Part shown: positions 44,747-53,263 of the stretch, piece after piece
Numbering within the stretch: the first letter of the stretch is position 1
How the letters are laid out: each line of letters starts with the position of its first letter
Assembly (NCBI RefSeq): GCF_001942255.1
Contig: NZ_MKKC01000153.1
Span: forward strand, 62,001 to 126,000
Length of the DNA: 64,000 nucleotides
Reading direction: 5' to 3'
From: Nocardiopsis sp. CNR-923
GTDB taxonomy: Bacteria > Actinomycetota > Actinomycetes > Streptosporangiales > Streptosporangiaceae
Program-made: the position numbers and the translations under genes
Notes under the pieces: generated by a model
What the model saw: only the letters and a program-made list of their open reading frames with translations
What the model was told of the DNA's origin: nothing
The model's database searches: none

Positions 44747-45607
44747 TCAGCCCAGGTCCCACCCGCGCCGCAGGCCGCGCAGCCGCCGCACGCGCTCGGC
44801 CACCGGCGGGTGCGCTGAGAACAGGCGGCCGACCCCGTGCGGGAACGGGTTGGCGGTCATCAGATGCGCCGCGGCGAACAGGGAGCGGTTCTGGGGCAGC
44901 GGATGCGTGCGCGCCCCCGCCTCCAGCTTGCGCAGCGCGCTCGCCAGGGACTCGGGGTCTCCCGTCAGCCGTGCGGCCTCCTCGTCCGCCCGGAACTCCC
45001 TGTGCCGCCCGACCCCGCAGTGGACGACCACGGCCGCCAGCGGAGCCAGGAGGGCCAGCAGCAGACCGCCGAGCAGGTTGGGCATGTCGGTCTCCTCCGA
45101 CTCCCCCAGCGGCAGCAGGAACGTGACCAGGGTCAGCGCGGCGATCAGCCCGGCGAGGGTGGCGGCCACGGAGCTGATCACGGTGTCGTGGGAGCGGATG
45201 TGCGCCAGTTCGTGTGACAGCACGCCGCGCAGTTCGTCCTCGTTCAGCGTGCGCAACAAGCCCGTGGTGCAGCACACGGCCGCCCGCCGCGGGTTTCGGC
45301 CCGTGGCGAAGGCGTTGGGCGACCGCACCCGCGACAGGTACAGGCGCGGCATGGGCTGCCGGGCGGCCGTGGCCAACTCGCGCACGACACGGTAGAGCTC
45401 GGGCTGCTCGATCTCGCTCACCGGGTGCGCCCGCATCGCGCGCAGCGCCAGCGTGTCCCCGAACAGGTGCACCAGGATCCCCGCGCACACCACTAGGGCG
45501 AGCCCGAACTGGGCGCCCGCGGCGGCCCCCAGCAACCAGCCGCCGGCCACGACCAGGACTCCGGCGCCGACGAACAGACCGACCGCGCGAACCGCGTTGA
45601 CGTGCAC
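44747..45607 (-). CDS. htpX: HtpX-like M48 membrane metalloprotease
   Basis: 286 residues from a GTG at 45605-45607 with GGGGAGG 8 nt upstream. Two N-terminal membrane helices (VGLFVGAGVLVVAGGWLLGA and FGLALVVCAGILVHLF), zinc motif HELAH with downstream Glu (EFRADEEAARLTGD), and further hydrophobic segments near residues 150-200. HtpX-type proteases degrade damaged membrane proteins at the cytoplasmic face. It stands alone, divergent from korA across 464 bp. Confidence 0.88.
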   Translation of the reverse strand: MHVNAVRAVGLFVGAGVLVVAGGWLLGAAAGAQFGLALVVCAGILVHLFGDTLALRAMRAHPVSEIEQPELYRVVRELATAARQPMPRLYLSRVRSPNAFATGRNPRRAAVCCTTGLLRTLNEDELRGVLSHELAHIRSHDTVISSVAATLAGLIAALTLVTFLLPLGESEETDMPNLLGGLLLALLAPLAAVVVHCGVGRHREFRADEEAARLTGDPESLASALRKLEAGARTHPLPQNRSLFAAAHLMTANPFPHGVGRLFSAHPPVAERVRRLRGLRRGWDLG

Positions 45608-46071
45608 GCCGTCACCTCCCCTGTACCGTGGCCGCGCCCGCTGTTGGATGCGTACATGGTGACAAACGCGCGGGTCGGCGTCGTGCGTTCCCCATGCGAC
45701 CAGCTGTCCGTCACATCCCCGCGGCCCGGCCTCGTCCATGGATTGTGATAATCGCCACCCGGTCGCGAACCGCTCACGGATGACCACCTATAGTGCGAAC
45801 GTGGCGCTTATCACCAGCGGCGTCGGGCCGGGGCCTCCTCTGCCCGACGCGCGAACGGCCGTTTCGTCGACGGTCGGCCCCTGCACGACCGGCCACCGCG
45901 GCGACGCCGCGTGAGCCGGGTTGGCGCGCCCGGCCACCGCGAGGGCCGCGCCCGCCGTCCCCACGTCCCCAGGCCGGCCGCCCAGCGGCGTGACACGGAC
46001 CGACCGGGACTGACAACCGAGCGCCGCCGCCCCTCACGACGGGCGGCTCACCAAGGAGGTCCTCGATCTCA
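45608..46071. other. Divergent intergenic region htpX-korA
   Basis: 464 bp without a credible gene. A TATAGT hexamer at 45789-45794 (plus) could be a korA -10, but no good -35 is spaced from it. An AAGGAGGT sequence at 46053-46060 precedes the korA GTG by about 11 nt. Confidence 0.5.
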
Positions 46072-47925
46072 GTGGCCAAACAGATCGAACAGCTCGACCG
46101 CGTCATCATCCGCTTCGCCGGCGACTCCGGCGACGGGATGCAGTTGACCGGTGACCGATTCACCCAGGAGACCGCGTCTTTCGGCAACGACCTGTCGACT
46201 CTGCCGAACTTCCCCGCGGAGATCCGCGCCCCCGCCGGGACCCTGCCCGGCGTGTCCAGCTTCCAACTGCACTTCGCCGACCACGACATCGTGACCCCGG
46301 GCGACGCCCCGGACGTCCTGGTCGCCATGAACCCCGCGGCCCTGAAGGCCAACCTCGACGACCTGCCGCGGGGCGCCACGGTGATCGTCAACACCGACGA
46401 GTTCACCCGGCGCAGCCTGGCCAAGGTCGGCTACGACGCCGACCCGCTCACCGACGGCACCCTCGACGGATTCAAGGTCAGCGCGGTCCCGCTGACCTCG
46501 ATGACCGTGGAGGCGCTGGCGGAGGCGGACGTGTCGAAGAAGGACGCGCAGCGCGCGAAGAACATGTTCGCGCTCGGTCTCCTGTCGTGGATGTACAACC
46601 GCCCGACCGAGGGCACGCGAGCCTTCCTCAAGACGAAGTTCGCCAAGAAGCCGGCCATCCTGGCCGCCAACCTGGCCGCGTTCCAGGCGGGCTGGAACTT
46701 CGGGGAGACCACGGAGGACTTCGCGGTCTCCTACGAGATCAAGCCGGCCCGGCTCCCCGCCGGCACCTACCGGAACATCACCGGCAACCTCGCCACCGCC
46801 TACGGGCTGATCGCGGGGTCCCAGCGGTCCGGCCTGCCGCTGTTCCTCGGCTCCTACCCGATCACGCCGGCGTCGGACATCCTGCACGAACTGTCTCGGC
46901 ACAAACAGTTCGGCGTGCGCACGTTCCAGGCCGAGGACGAGATCGCCGGTGTCGGCGCGGCCCTGGGCGCGGCCTTCGGCGGAGCGCTCGGCGTGACCAC
47001 CACGTCGGGCCCGGGCATGGTGCTCAAGCAGGAGGCGGTCGGTCTGGCGGTCATGACCGAGCTCCCGCTGGTGGTGATCGACGTCCAGCGCGCGGGCCCC
47101 AGCACGGGTATGCCGACCAAGACCGAACAGGCCGACCTGCTCATGGCGCTGTACGGACGCAACGGCGAGTCGCCGCTGCCGGTGGTGGCGCCGTCCTCGC
47201 CCGCGGACTGCTTCGACACAGCGTTGGAGGCCGTCCGGCTGGCGATCACGTACCGGACTCCGGTCGTGGTGCTCTCGGACGGGTACCTGGCCAACGGTTC
47301 GGAGCCCTGGCGGCTGCCGGAGGTCGACGCGCTGCCCGAGATCGATCCCGGGTTCGCGACCGCGCCCAACGGGCCCGACGGCTCCTTCCTGCCGTACGAG
47401 CGCGACAGCGACACCCTGGCGCGCCCGTGGGCGGTGCCCGGGACCGCGGGGCTGGAGCACCGGATCGGCGGCATCGAGAAGCACGCCTCGACGGGCGACA
47501 TCTCCTACACGCCCGCCAACCACGACCTCATGGTCCGCACCCGGCAGGGCAAGATCGACGCGATCGCGCGCGACGTCCCTCCCGTGGACGTGTCCGACCC
47601 CACCGGAGACGCGGACGTCCTGGTCCTGGGGTGGGGCGGCACCTACGGGTCGATCACGGCGGCGGTGCGGCGGGTCAGGCGCTCGGGCGGGCGGATCGCC
47701 CAGGCCCACCTACGCCACCTCAACCCCTTCCCGGCCAACCTCGGCGAGGTGTTGCGCGGATACGACCGGGTGGTGGTCCCGGAGATCAACCTCGGCCAGT
47801 TGGCCCTGCTGCTGCGCGGCAGGTACCTGGTCGACGTCATCGGTTACAACAAGGTCCGCGGTCTGCCGTTCCGGGCCGAGGAGCTGGCGGGCGTGCTTCA
47901 GGAGGTCATCGACCGTGGTGAGTGA
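46072..47925 (+). CDS. korA: 2-oxoacid (2-oxoglutarate) ferredoxin oxidoreductase, alpha subunit
   Basis: 617 residues, the fused gamma-alpha form found in mycobacteria and streptomycetes. N-terminal gamma-type domain (VIIRFAGDSGDGMQLTGDRF) and, from about residue 225, the alpha domain with GSYPITPASDILHEL and QAEDEIAGVGAALGAAFGG. With KorB it decarboxylates 2-oxoglutarate to succinyl-CoA using ferredoxin, a CoA-dependent route that bypasses the 2-oxoglutarate dehydrogenase complex. Start GTG at 46072. Overlaps korB by 11 nt. Confidence 0.92.
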   Translation: MAKQIEQLDRVIIRFAGDSGDGMQLTGDRFTQETASFGNDLSTLPNFPAEIRAPAGTLPGVSSFQLHFADHDIVTPGDAPDVLVAMNPAALKANLDDLPRGATVIVNTDEFTRRSLAKVGYDADPLTDGTLDGFKVSAVPLTSMTVEALAEADVSKKDAQRAKNMFALGLLSWMYNRPTEGTRAFLKTKFAKKPAILAANLAAFQAGWNFGETTEDFAVSYEIKPARLPAGTYRNITGNLATAYGLIAGSQRSGLPLFLGSYPITPASDILHELSRHKQFGVRTFQAEDEIAGVGAALGAAFGGALGVTTTSGPGMVLKQEAVGLAVMTELPLVVIDVQRAGPSTGMPTKTEQADLLMALYGRNGESPLPVVAPSSPADCFDTALEAVRLAITYRTPVVVLSDGYLANGSEPWRLPEVDALPEIDPGFATAPNGPDGSFLPYERDSDTLARPWAVPGTAGLEHRIGGIEKHASTGDISYTPANHDLMVRTRQGKIDAIARDVPPVDVSDPTGDADVLVLGWGGTYGSITAAVRRVRRSGGRIAQAHLRHLNPFPANLGEVLRGYDRVVVPEINLGQLALLLRGRYLVDVIGYNKVRGLPFRAEELAGVLQEVIDRGE

Positions 47926-49006
47926 CAACGGCGCCCGCGCGGCGGTGGGCGGGAACGGCGGCGGATTCGCCGGACTGGACCTGGTTCCCAGGACCGGCGC
48001 CGCGTACAAGGCGAAGGACTTCAAGTCCGGCCAGGAGGTGCGGTGGTGCCCCGGCTGCGGCGACTACGCGATCCTGGCGGCCTTCCAGTCCTTCCTGCCC
48101 GAGTTGGGCGTCCCGCGCGAGAACATCGTGATCGTGTCCGGGATCGGCTGCTCCTCCCGGTTCCCCTACTACCTGAGCACGTACGGGATGCATTCGATCC
48201 ACGGGCGCGCTCCGGCCATCGCCACCGGGCTGGCGACCAGTCGGCCGGACCTGTCGGTGTGGGTGGTGACGGGGGACGGGGACGGGCTGTCGATCGGCGG
48301 CAACCACCTCATCCACGCGCTGCGGCGCAACGTCAACATCAACGTCCTGCTGTTCAACAACCGGATCTACGGGCTGACCAAGGGGCAGTACTCCCCGACC
48401 TCGGAGACGGGCAAGATCACCAAGTCCTCGCCGGTCGGGTCCCTGGACCACCCGTTCAACCCGGTGTCACTGGCGCTGGGGGCCGAGGCGGGGTTCGTGG
48501 CGCGCACGGTCGACTCCGACCGCAGGCACCTGACGTCGGTTCTGCGGGCCGCCGCCGACCACCCGGGCGCGTCCTTCGTGGAGATCTACCAGAACTGCCC
48601 GATCTTCAACGACGACGCGTTCGAGCCGCTCAAGGACCCGTCCTCGCGGGACGCGCGCCTGCTGCGCATGGAGCACGGCGAACCGCTGCGGCTGGGTGCT
48701 GACCGCGGTGTGGTCGCCGGGGAGTTCGGCGGTCTGGAGGTCGTGGACGTCGACGCCGCGGGCGAGGACCGGCTGATCCGGCACGACGCGCACCGGGAGG
48801 ACCCGGGGTACGCGTTCGCGCTGTCGCGGCTGGACCAGCCCGCCTTCGAGCACGTGCCGATCGGGGTCTTCCGCGACGTGCGGCGGCCCACCTACGACGA
48901 GTTGCTGAACGAGCAGATCGCCGACGCGCGGTCGGCGCTTGGCCGCGGCGACCTGGCGTCGCTGCTGGCCAGCGGCGACACCTGGACGGTCGACCGGGAC
49001 GCGTGA
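47915..49006 (+). CDS. korB: 2-oxoacid (2-oxoglutarate) ferredoxin oxidoreductase, beta subunit
   Basis: 363 residues. N-terminal cysteine motif WCPGCGDYAILAAFQ, then VSGIGCSSRFPYYLSTYG and the thiamine diphosphate site GDGDGLSIGGNHLIHALRRN with NNRIYGLTKGQYSPT. Only this one iron-sulfur cluster is expected in this two-subunit type. Translationally coupled to korA by the 11-nt overlap. Confidence 0.92.
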   Translation: MVSDNGARAAVGGNGGGFAGLDLVPRTGAAYKAKDFKSGQEVRWCPGCGDYAILAAFQSFLPELGVPRENIVIVSGIGCSSRFPYYLSTYGMHSIHGRAPAIATGLATSRPDLSVWVVTGDGDGLSIGGNHLIHALRRNVNINVLLFNNRIYGLTKGQYSPTSETGKITKSSPVGSLDHPFNPVSLALGAEAGFVARTVDSDRRHLTSVLRAAADHPGASFVEIYQNCPIFNDDAFEPLKDPSSRDARLLRMEHGEPLRLGADRGVVAGEFGGLEVVDVDAAGEDRLIRHDAHREDPGYAFALSRLDQPAFEHVPIGVFRDVRRPTYDELLNEQIADARSALGRGDLASLLASGDTWTVDRDA

Positions 49007-49131
49007 ACCCGCCGTCCGCGGGGCCGGGCGACGCGTGCCCGGGTTCTCGGGGTGGTCGCCGCACCCCGGCGCGTGGGGTGCGGCGCCCGGCCCCGCGAAC
49101 GGCTTCGGCGTGGAGGGAATACGCTTCGGTC

Positions 49132-49791
49132 ATGCGTATCGTCATCGCCGGGGGACACGGGAAGATCGCGCTGCGTCTGGCCAGGCAGTTGGCCGACCGC
49201 GGCGACGAACCCGTCGCCCTCATCCGCAACCCCGACCACGCCCGGGACGTCCGCGACGCCGGGGCCGAGCCGGTGGTGGTGGACCTGGAGAAGGCCACCG
49301 TCACCGAGTTGGCCGAGAAGGTCATGAACGCCGACGGCGTGGTCTTCGCCGCCGGAGCCGGGCCTGGCAGCAGTGCTCGGCGCAAGGACACGGTGGACCG
49401 CGCGGCGGCCGTCCTGACCGCCGACGCCGCCGCGCTGGCGGGTGTGCGCCGCCTGATCCAGATCTCGGCCGTCAACGTGGACGAGCCCGTCCCGGAGCGC
49501 CGACGAGGTCTGGGCCGCCTACGTCGAGGCCAAGCGCGCCGCCGACGCGACCTGCGCGAGCGCCACCTGGAGCTGGACTGGACGATCCTGCGGCCCGGGC
49601 GGCTGACCGACGAACCGGGCACAGGACTGGTGGCGCTCGGCCCGGACGTCGAGCGCGCCGAGGTGACCCGCGACGACGTGGCGTCGGTCGTCGTCGCGCT
49701 CCTGGACGAACCGGGCACGGTCGGCAGGACTCTCAACCTGGTGAACGGCGAGACGCCCGTCGTGGACGCCGTCCGTGCCATGTCGTCCTGA
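49132..49791 (+). CDS. NAD(P)-binding reductase-like protein, middle segment out of frame
   Basis: 219 residues from the ATG at 49132. Rossmann start MRIVIAGGHGKIALRLARQL resembles atypical short-chain dehydrogenases of the NAD(P)H-binding family. The frame stays open throughout, but 49498-49548 reads as ERRRGLGRLRRGQARRRR, whereas the neighbouring frame gives ADEVWAAYVEAKRAAD, the expected YxxxK-containing segment. A net +1 (or -2) change near 49498 and a -1 change near 49549 would restore it. Substrate unknown. Confidence 0.75.
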   Translation: MRIVIAGGHGKIALRLARQLADRGDEPVALIRNPDHARDVRDAGAEPVVVDLEKATVTELAEKVMNADGVVFAAGAGPGSSARRKDTVDRAAAVLTADAAALAGVRRLIQISAVNVDEPVPERRRGLGRLRRGQARRRRDLRERHLELDWTILRPGRLTDEPGTGLVALGPDVERAEVTRDDVASVVVALLDEPGTVGRTLNLVNGETPVVDAVRAMSS

Positions 49792-49944
49792 GCGGCCCGT
49801 TCTGGCCGATCTGTGGCCAGACACGACCCCAGGGGGCATGATGGATCCGGAGCCCGGCGGAGTACCGCCATGCTGGACGCGGATGACCGGGAGGCCCCCG
49901 GCGGGCGAAGCAGCTCCCAACAGAGCAGATGGGTACGGTTATTC

Positions 49945-50484
49945 ATGAGCGTCACACAGGTCGTGAGGGACAGCACGGTCGTCGAGCACGCCAAGGTCGC
50001 CGCGCAGCAGAAGCGGCGGATGTTCATCGTCCAGCTCGACGTCAACGCCTACGACGAGAAGGACAGCAAGCTGCGCCCCGGCCTGACCCGGATCCTGGAG
50101 GGGATCGAGGAGGCGGGGTGGCGGCTGGAGATGACGTCGCCGAGCGAGGCCGAGAACACGGCGGCGCGGCTGTTCGTCTTCCGACCGGACCCGACCGCCG
50201 GCCAGGGCGCCTCCGATCAGGCCGAGGCCCGTCAGGCCCCGCGCCACCATGACCACTCCGGGCAGCAGCACGCCTACCCGGACCCGGCCACGGGCTCGCA
50301 GCAGGCGCACGACCCGTACGCGGGCTACGGGCAGCACCAGCAGGGCTACGGGCAGCAGTACCCGGGCTACGACCAGCAGCAGTACCCCGGCTACGGGCAG
50401 CAGTACCCGGGGTACGGGCAGCAGCCGGGCTACGGCCAACAGCACGGGTACGGCCAGCAGCAGTACCCGGGTTACGGCCAGTAG
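49945..50484 (+). CDS. Small globular domain with C-terminal YGQ-rich low-complexity tail
   Basis: 179 residues from the ATG at 49945. Residues 1-85 look folded (HAKVAAQQKRRMFIVQLDV, RPGLTRILEGIEEAGWRLEM). From about residue 115 the tail is almost only G, Y, Q, P with units such as YPGYGQQ and GYGQ, like prion-type or FUS-type low-complexity domains. No signal peptide or membrane helix, so cytoplasmic. Function unknown; the tail suggests self-association. Confidence 0.75.
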   Translation: MSVTQVVRDSTVVEHAKVAAQQKRRMFIVQLDVNAYDEKDSKLRPGLTRILEGIEEAGWRLEMTSPSEAENTAARLFVFRPDPTAGQGASDQAEARQAPRHHDHSGQQHAYPDPATGSQQAHDPYAGYGQHQQGYGQQYPGYDQQQYPGYGQQYPGYGQQPGYGQQHGYGQQQYPGYGQ

Positions 50485-50513
50485 GAGGCGGCTGGACACC
50501 GTTCACACCGGTA

Positions 50514-50540
50514 GGGCTCGCGCACCGCGCGGGCCCTTTT
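50514..50540 (+). terminator. Terminator after the YGQ-rich gene
   Basis: GGGCtCGCGC/GCGCGGGCCC hairpin followed by TTTT. Confidence 0.7.
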
Positions 50541-50648
50541 CCGTGCGCGCGGCCGGACGCGGGCGTCGATGTGGTCGCCGACGGGGGGACGGCGCGCCCG
50601 AGGCCGGGCGTGTCGTGTTCTCGGTTCGGTAACGCCGTGCGCCGTGTT

Positions 50649-50666
50649 GGCCTGACATGTCAGGCC
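50649..50666. promoter_or_regulatory. Perfect 18-bp palindrome, candidate operator
   Basis: GGCCTGACATGTCAGGCC reads the same on both strands. It lies about 140 bp upstream of the first small secreted peptide gene, in the spacer after the previous terminator. The TGACATGTCA core is typical of dimeric repressor sites. Confidence 0.45.
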
Positions 50667-50806
50667 ATGTCGGATCCAAGCCTGGGAAAAGTCGCGGGAA
50701 CCTCTGGATTCTTCCCGAGAAGCACTCCAAGCATGCGGTTGACTACGCTAAGTTATTTCCGGCGGCTACAGCCACCCTGTTTTGGATCTTCCGAAAGGTG
50801 ACCTCC

Positions 50807-51015
50807 ATGCCTCGTATCGCCAAGCGTCCGGGCTCATCCTCGCGACGGGCCTCGCCCTCGGTGCCATGACCGGCACCGCCGCCGCGGACAACAACGCCCG
50901 GGTTCAGAACATCACGATCCCGATCTGCCTGGACATCATCCAGGCCGCGGGCCTGTCCGCCGACGGCTGCAACGTCGTCGACGTGAACCACAACGGCAAC
51001 ATCAGCGCCCGCTAA
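50807..51015 (+). CDS. Small two-cysteine secreted peptide A, one-base deletion
   Basis: About 69 residues after restoring a base near 50823 (ATG at 50807, AAAGG upstream). Signal peptide ends TGTAAA; mature part is about 42 residues: DNNARVQNITIPICLDIIQ with cysteines in IPIC and DGCNVVD. It is 79 nt upstream of a close paralogue. Not classical chaplins, but the short exported two-cysteine hydrophobic design is similar. Confidence 0.65.
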
Positions 51016-51093
51016 CCACGGGCACGCAGCGCGGAAGCCGTCCGGCCTCCGCTGTACCAACGATCACATCGCGAACCGACAAGGACCAACACC

Positions 51094-51303
51094 ATGAAGC
51101 GCTTCTCCACCGTCTCCGGCCTCGTTCTCGCCACCGGCCTCGCCGTGGGCTCCATGACCGGCACGGCCGCCGCGGACAACAACGCCAACATCCAGAACAT
51201 CACCGTCCCGATCTGCGCCGACGTCCTCCAGTTCGCCCTGGTCTCCCTGGACGGCTGCAACGTGATCGACTTCGACGCCAACAACAACATCGACAACCGC
51301 TGA
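51094..51303 (+). CDS. Small two-cysteine secreted peptide B
   Basis: 69 residues, intact: signal MKRFSTVSGLVLATGLAVG with cleavage after TAAA, mature DNNANIQNITVPICADVLQ and a second cysteine in LDGCNVIDF. More than half of the mature residues match peptide A, so the pair is a tandem duplication. A terminator hairpin follows. Confidence 0.7.
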   Translation: MKRFSTVSGLVLATGLAVGSMTGTAAADNNANIQNITVPICADVLQFALVSLDGCNVIDFDANNNIDNR

Positions 51304-51321
51304 CCCACAGGGCGCGCGAAG

Positions 51322-51349
51322 GCGGGGCACGGCGACCACCGTGCCCCGC
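51322..51349 (+). terminator. Terminator after the secreted peptide pair
   Basis: Perfect 11-bp stem GCGGGGCACGG/CCGTGCCCCGC with a 6-nt loop, 19 nt after the stop. Confidence 0.8.
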
Positions 51350-51548
51350 TCGCGTCAGGGGTCGCCGCAGGGCCAGGGAGCCGAGGGGGCGGTCGGCGGC
51401 CGGCAGCGCGCCCCGCGAGGCCACACCCCGCCCCCGCTCGGCGGGGTGCGTCCAGTACGACAGCCGACCGGGGCTCGCGCCGCGGGTCGGTGACGGTGAA
51501 CTCGGCGTGGCCGAGGACCGGCCCGTCGACCCCGCCCCCACCCCGACA

Positions 51549-51576
51549 TGTCACGCCCGGGGCGCCGTGTTACGTC
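51549..51576 (+). promoter_or_regulatory. ECF41-type autoregulated promoter
   Basis: TGTCAC (51549-51554) and CGTC (51573-51576) separated by 18 nt match the known ECF41 target promoter (TGTCACA, CGTC). The ATG of the sigma gene is only 9 nt beyond the -10, so the mRNA would have almost no leader. Confidence 0.65.
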
Positions 51577-51584
51577 TATGCGAC

Positions 51585-52498
51585 ATGACCACCGATGTCT
51601 TCGAAGAGCACCGCTCCCTCCTCACCGGCGTCGCTACCGGATCCTGGGCAGCGCGTCCGACGCCGAGGACGTGACCCAGGAGACCTGGCTGCGCTGGAAC
51701 ACGGTCGACCGCGCAGGCGTCGACGACCCCCGCGCCTACCTCGTCACCGTCGCCTCCCGGATCGCCCTCGACCGGCTCCGCTCCGCCCGCTCCCGGCGCG
51801 AGTCCTACGTGGGCGAGTGGCTCCCGGAACCGGTCAGCGACGTCCCCGACGGGGCCGACCACGCCGAACTCGCCGACTCGGTGGAGTACGCTCTCCTCGT
51901 CGTCCTGGAGACCCTCAGCCCCCTCGAACGCGCCGTCTTCGTCCTCCGCGAGGCCTTCCAGTTCCCCTACGCGCGCATCGCCGAGGTCATCGGCCGCGAG
52001 GAGGCCACCACCCGGCAGCTCGCCCGGCGCGCCCGCGACCACGTGCGCGAGCGGCGTCCGCGGTTCGACGCCGACCGGGGCTCGCGCCGCCGGATCACCG
52101 AACGCTTCCTCCAGGCCTGCCTGGAGGGCGATCTCGACGGCCTCACCGCCCTGCTGGCCGACGACGTGACCCTCGTCGGCGACGGCGGCGGACGGGTCCG
52201 GGCGCCGATGCGGGTCCTGCACGGCATCCGGAAGGTCGCCGGCTTCCTCCACGCCGTCGTCCAGGAGCGCAACGCCCAGCGCTTCCTCGGCTCCGCCGGG
52301 GTCGAGGGGCGGGCGGACCTGGCGGACCTGGACATCGGGCTCACGCAGGTCAACGGCACCCCGGCGGCCTACGTCGCGGCGGACGGCCGGATCGTGACGC
52401 TGATCGTGCTGGACGTGGCCGACGACCTGGTGCGACACGTCTACCTCGTGGCCAATCCGAAGAAGATGTCACGCCTGCGGGCGCCCGCCTCGTCCTAG
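51585..52498 (+). CDS. ECF41-family sigma factor (SigJ-like) with C-terminal SnoaL-like domain, one-base deletion
   Basis: About 304 residues from the ATG at 51585 (MTTDVFEEHRSLLTGVAYRI once a missing C near 51636 is restored). Sigma region 2 (ILGSASDAEDVTQETWLRW), region 4 (LSPLERAVFVLREAFQFPYA with RIAEVIGREEATTRQLARRA), then a SnoaL-like C-terminal domain (about residues 175-290) that in ECF41 factors replaces an anti-sigma factor. A matching promoter lies directly upstream. The stop codon TAG uses the first two bases of an inserted element, so the last residues may be altered. The usual COE/oxidoreductase target gene is not adjacent. Confidence 0.85.
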
Positions 52499-53018
52499 AC
52501 GAGTCTTTCCACAAGCCTGCGCGCACGAAGAGAGGGTGTCCATGATCTGGTGTGAGCCAAGACATGGACACCCTCGTGACAGCACTCCACGTCAAGATCG
52601 ACGACGACCGCGCTGGTTTGGCCCGGCTCCCCGGACGCCCTCCGAAACCCAGTCACTCGGAGTTGCTGTGCCTGGCCGTCATGCAGGCCCTGCTCGGCCA
52701 CCACAACGAGGCCCGGTGGCTGCGCCACGCCCGCAAGCACCTGTCCGAGGCCTTTCCCCACATCCCCCTGGACCCGGGATACAACAAACGGCTCCGAGCC
52801 GCGCTGCCCCAGATCAGTCGAGTCGGTCAACGACACCTTCAAAGGGCAGCTTGACCTGGAACAACACGGCGCTCGCACGATCGAGGGCGTCAGTGTGCGG
52901 GTGGCCCAGCGGGTGCTCGCACTGGCGGCCGCGATCTGGCGCAACTTCCGGACCGGGCAGGCGGTCAGCCGTTCACTGACCGCCTACGACCACTGAACGT
53001 GTTCGGAAAGACTCGTCT
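52497..53018. mobile_element. Internally deleted IS982-type element
   Basis: About 522 bp bounded by 14-bp perfect inverted repeats AGACGAGTCTTTCC (52497-52510) and its complement (53005-53018). It contains both ends of an IS982-family transposase gene but lacks the central catalytic part. No target site duplication is obvious in the flanks. It cannot move by itself but could be mobilised by a full copy. Confidence 0.8.
52552..52996 (+). pseudogene. IS982-family transposase remnant
   Basis: N-terminal part MDTLVTALHVKIDDDRAG to LGHHNEARWLRHARKHLS and GYNKRLRAALPQI, then, in another frame after about 52817, the C-terminal tail ESVNDTFKGQLDLEQHG to RSLTAYDH. The middle (more than half of the DDE domain) is missing, so the product is inactive. 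Confidence 0.8.
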
Positions 53019-53263
53019 GGTGGCCGACATCACCGTTGTGGGCGTGGGCCTGCCCGTGGGCCGGATCCGGAACGGGGGACGTGCTGCCCCGCCGCCATCG
53101 GCGGGGTCGGCGCTCCCCGGTGGGGCGGGTGCCGCGGGCGCGGGAGACCGGGGTGCGGATCGAGTCGGGCCTCGGTGGCGTAGGGACCGGCTCGGAGCGA
53201 CACGGAGGCGCCGACGCCCCGGCGGGCGTCGGCGCCGTCGGCACGTGCGACGACGGACGCGGT

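Noticed and set aside
52497..53018. Target site duplication of the IS982-type element
   Set aside because: The 6-9 bases flanking the two inverted repeats do not match.
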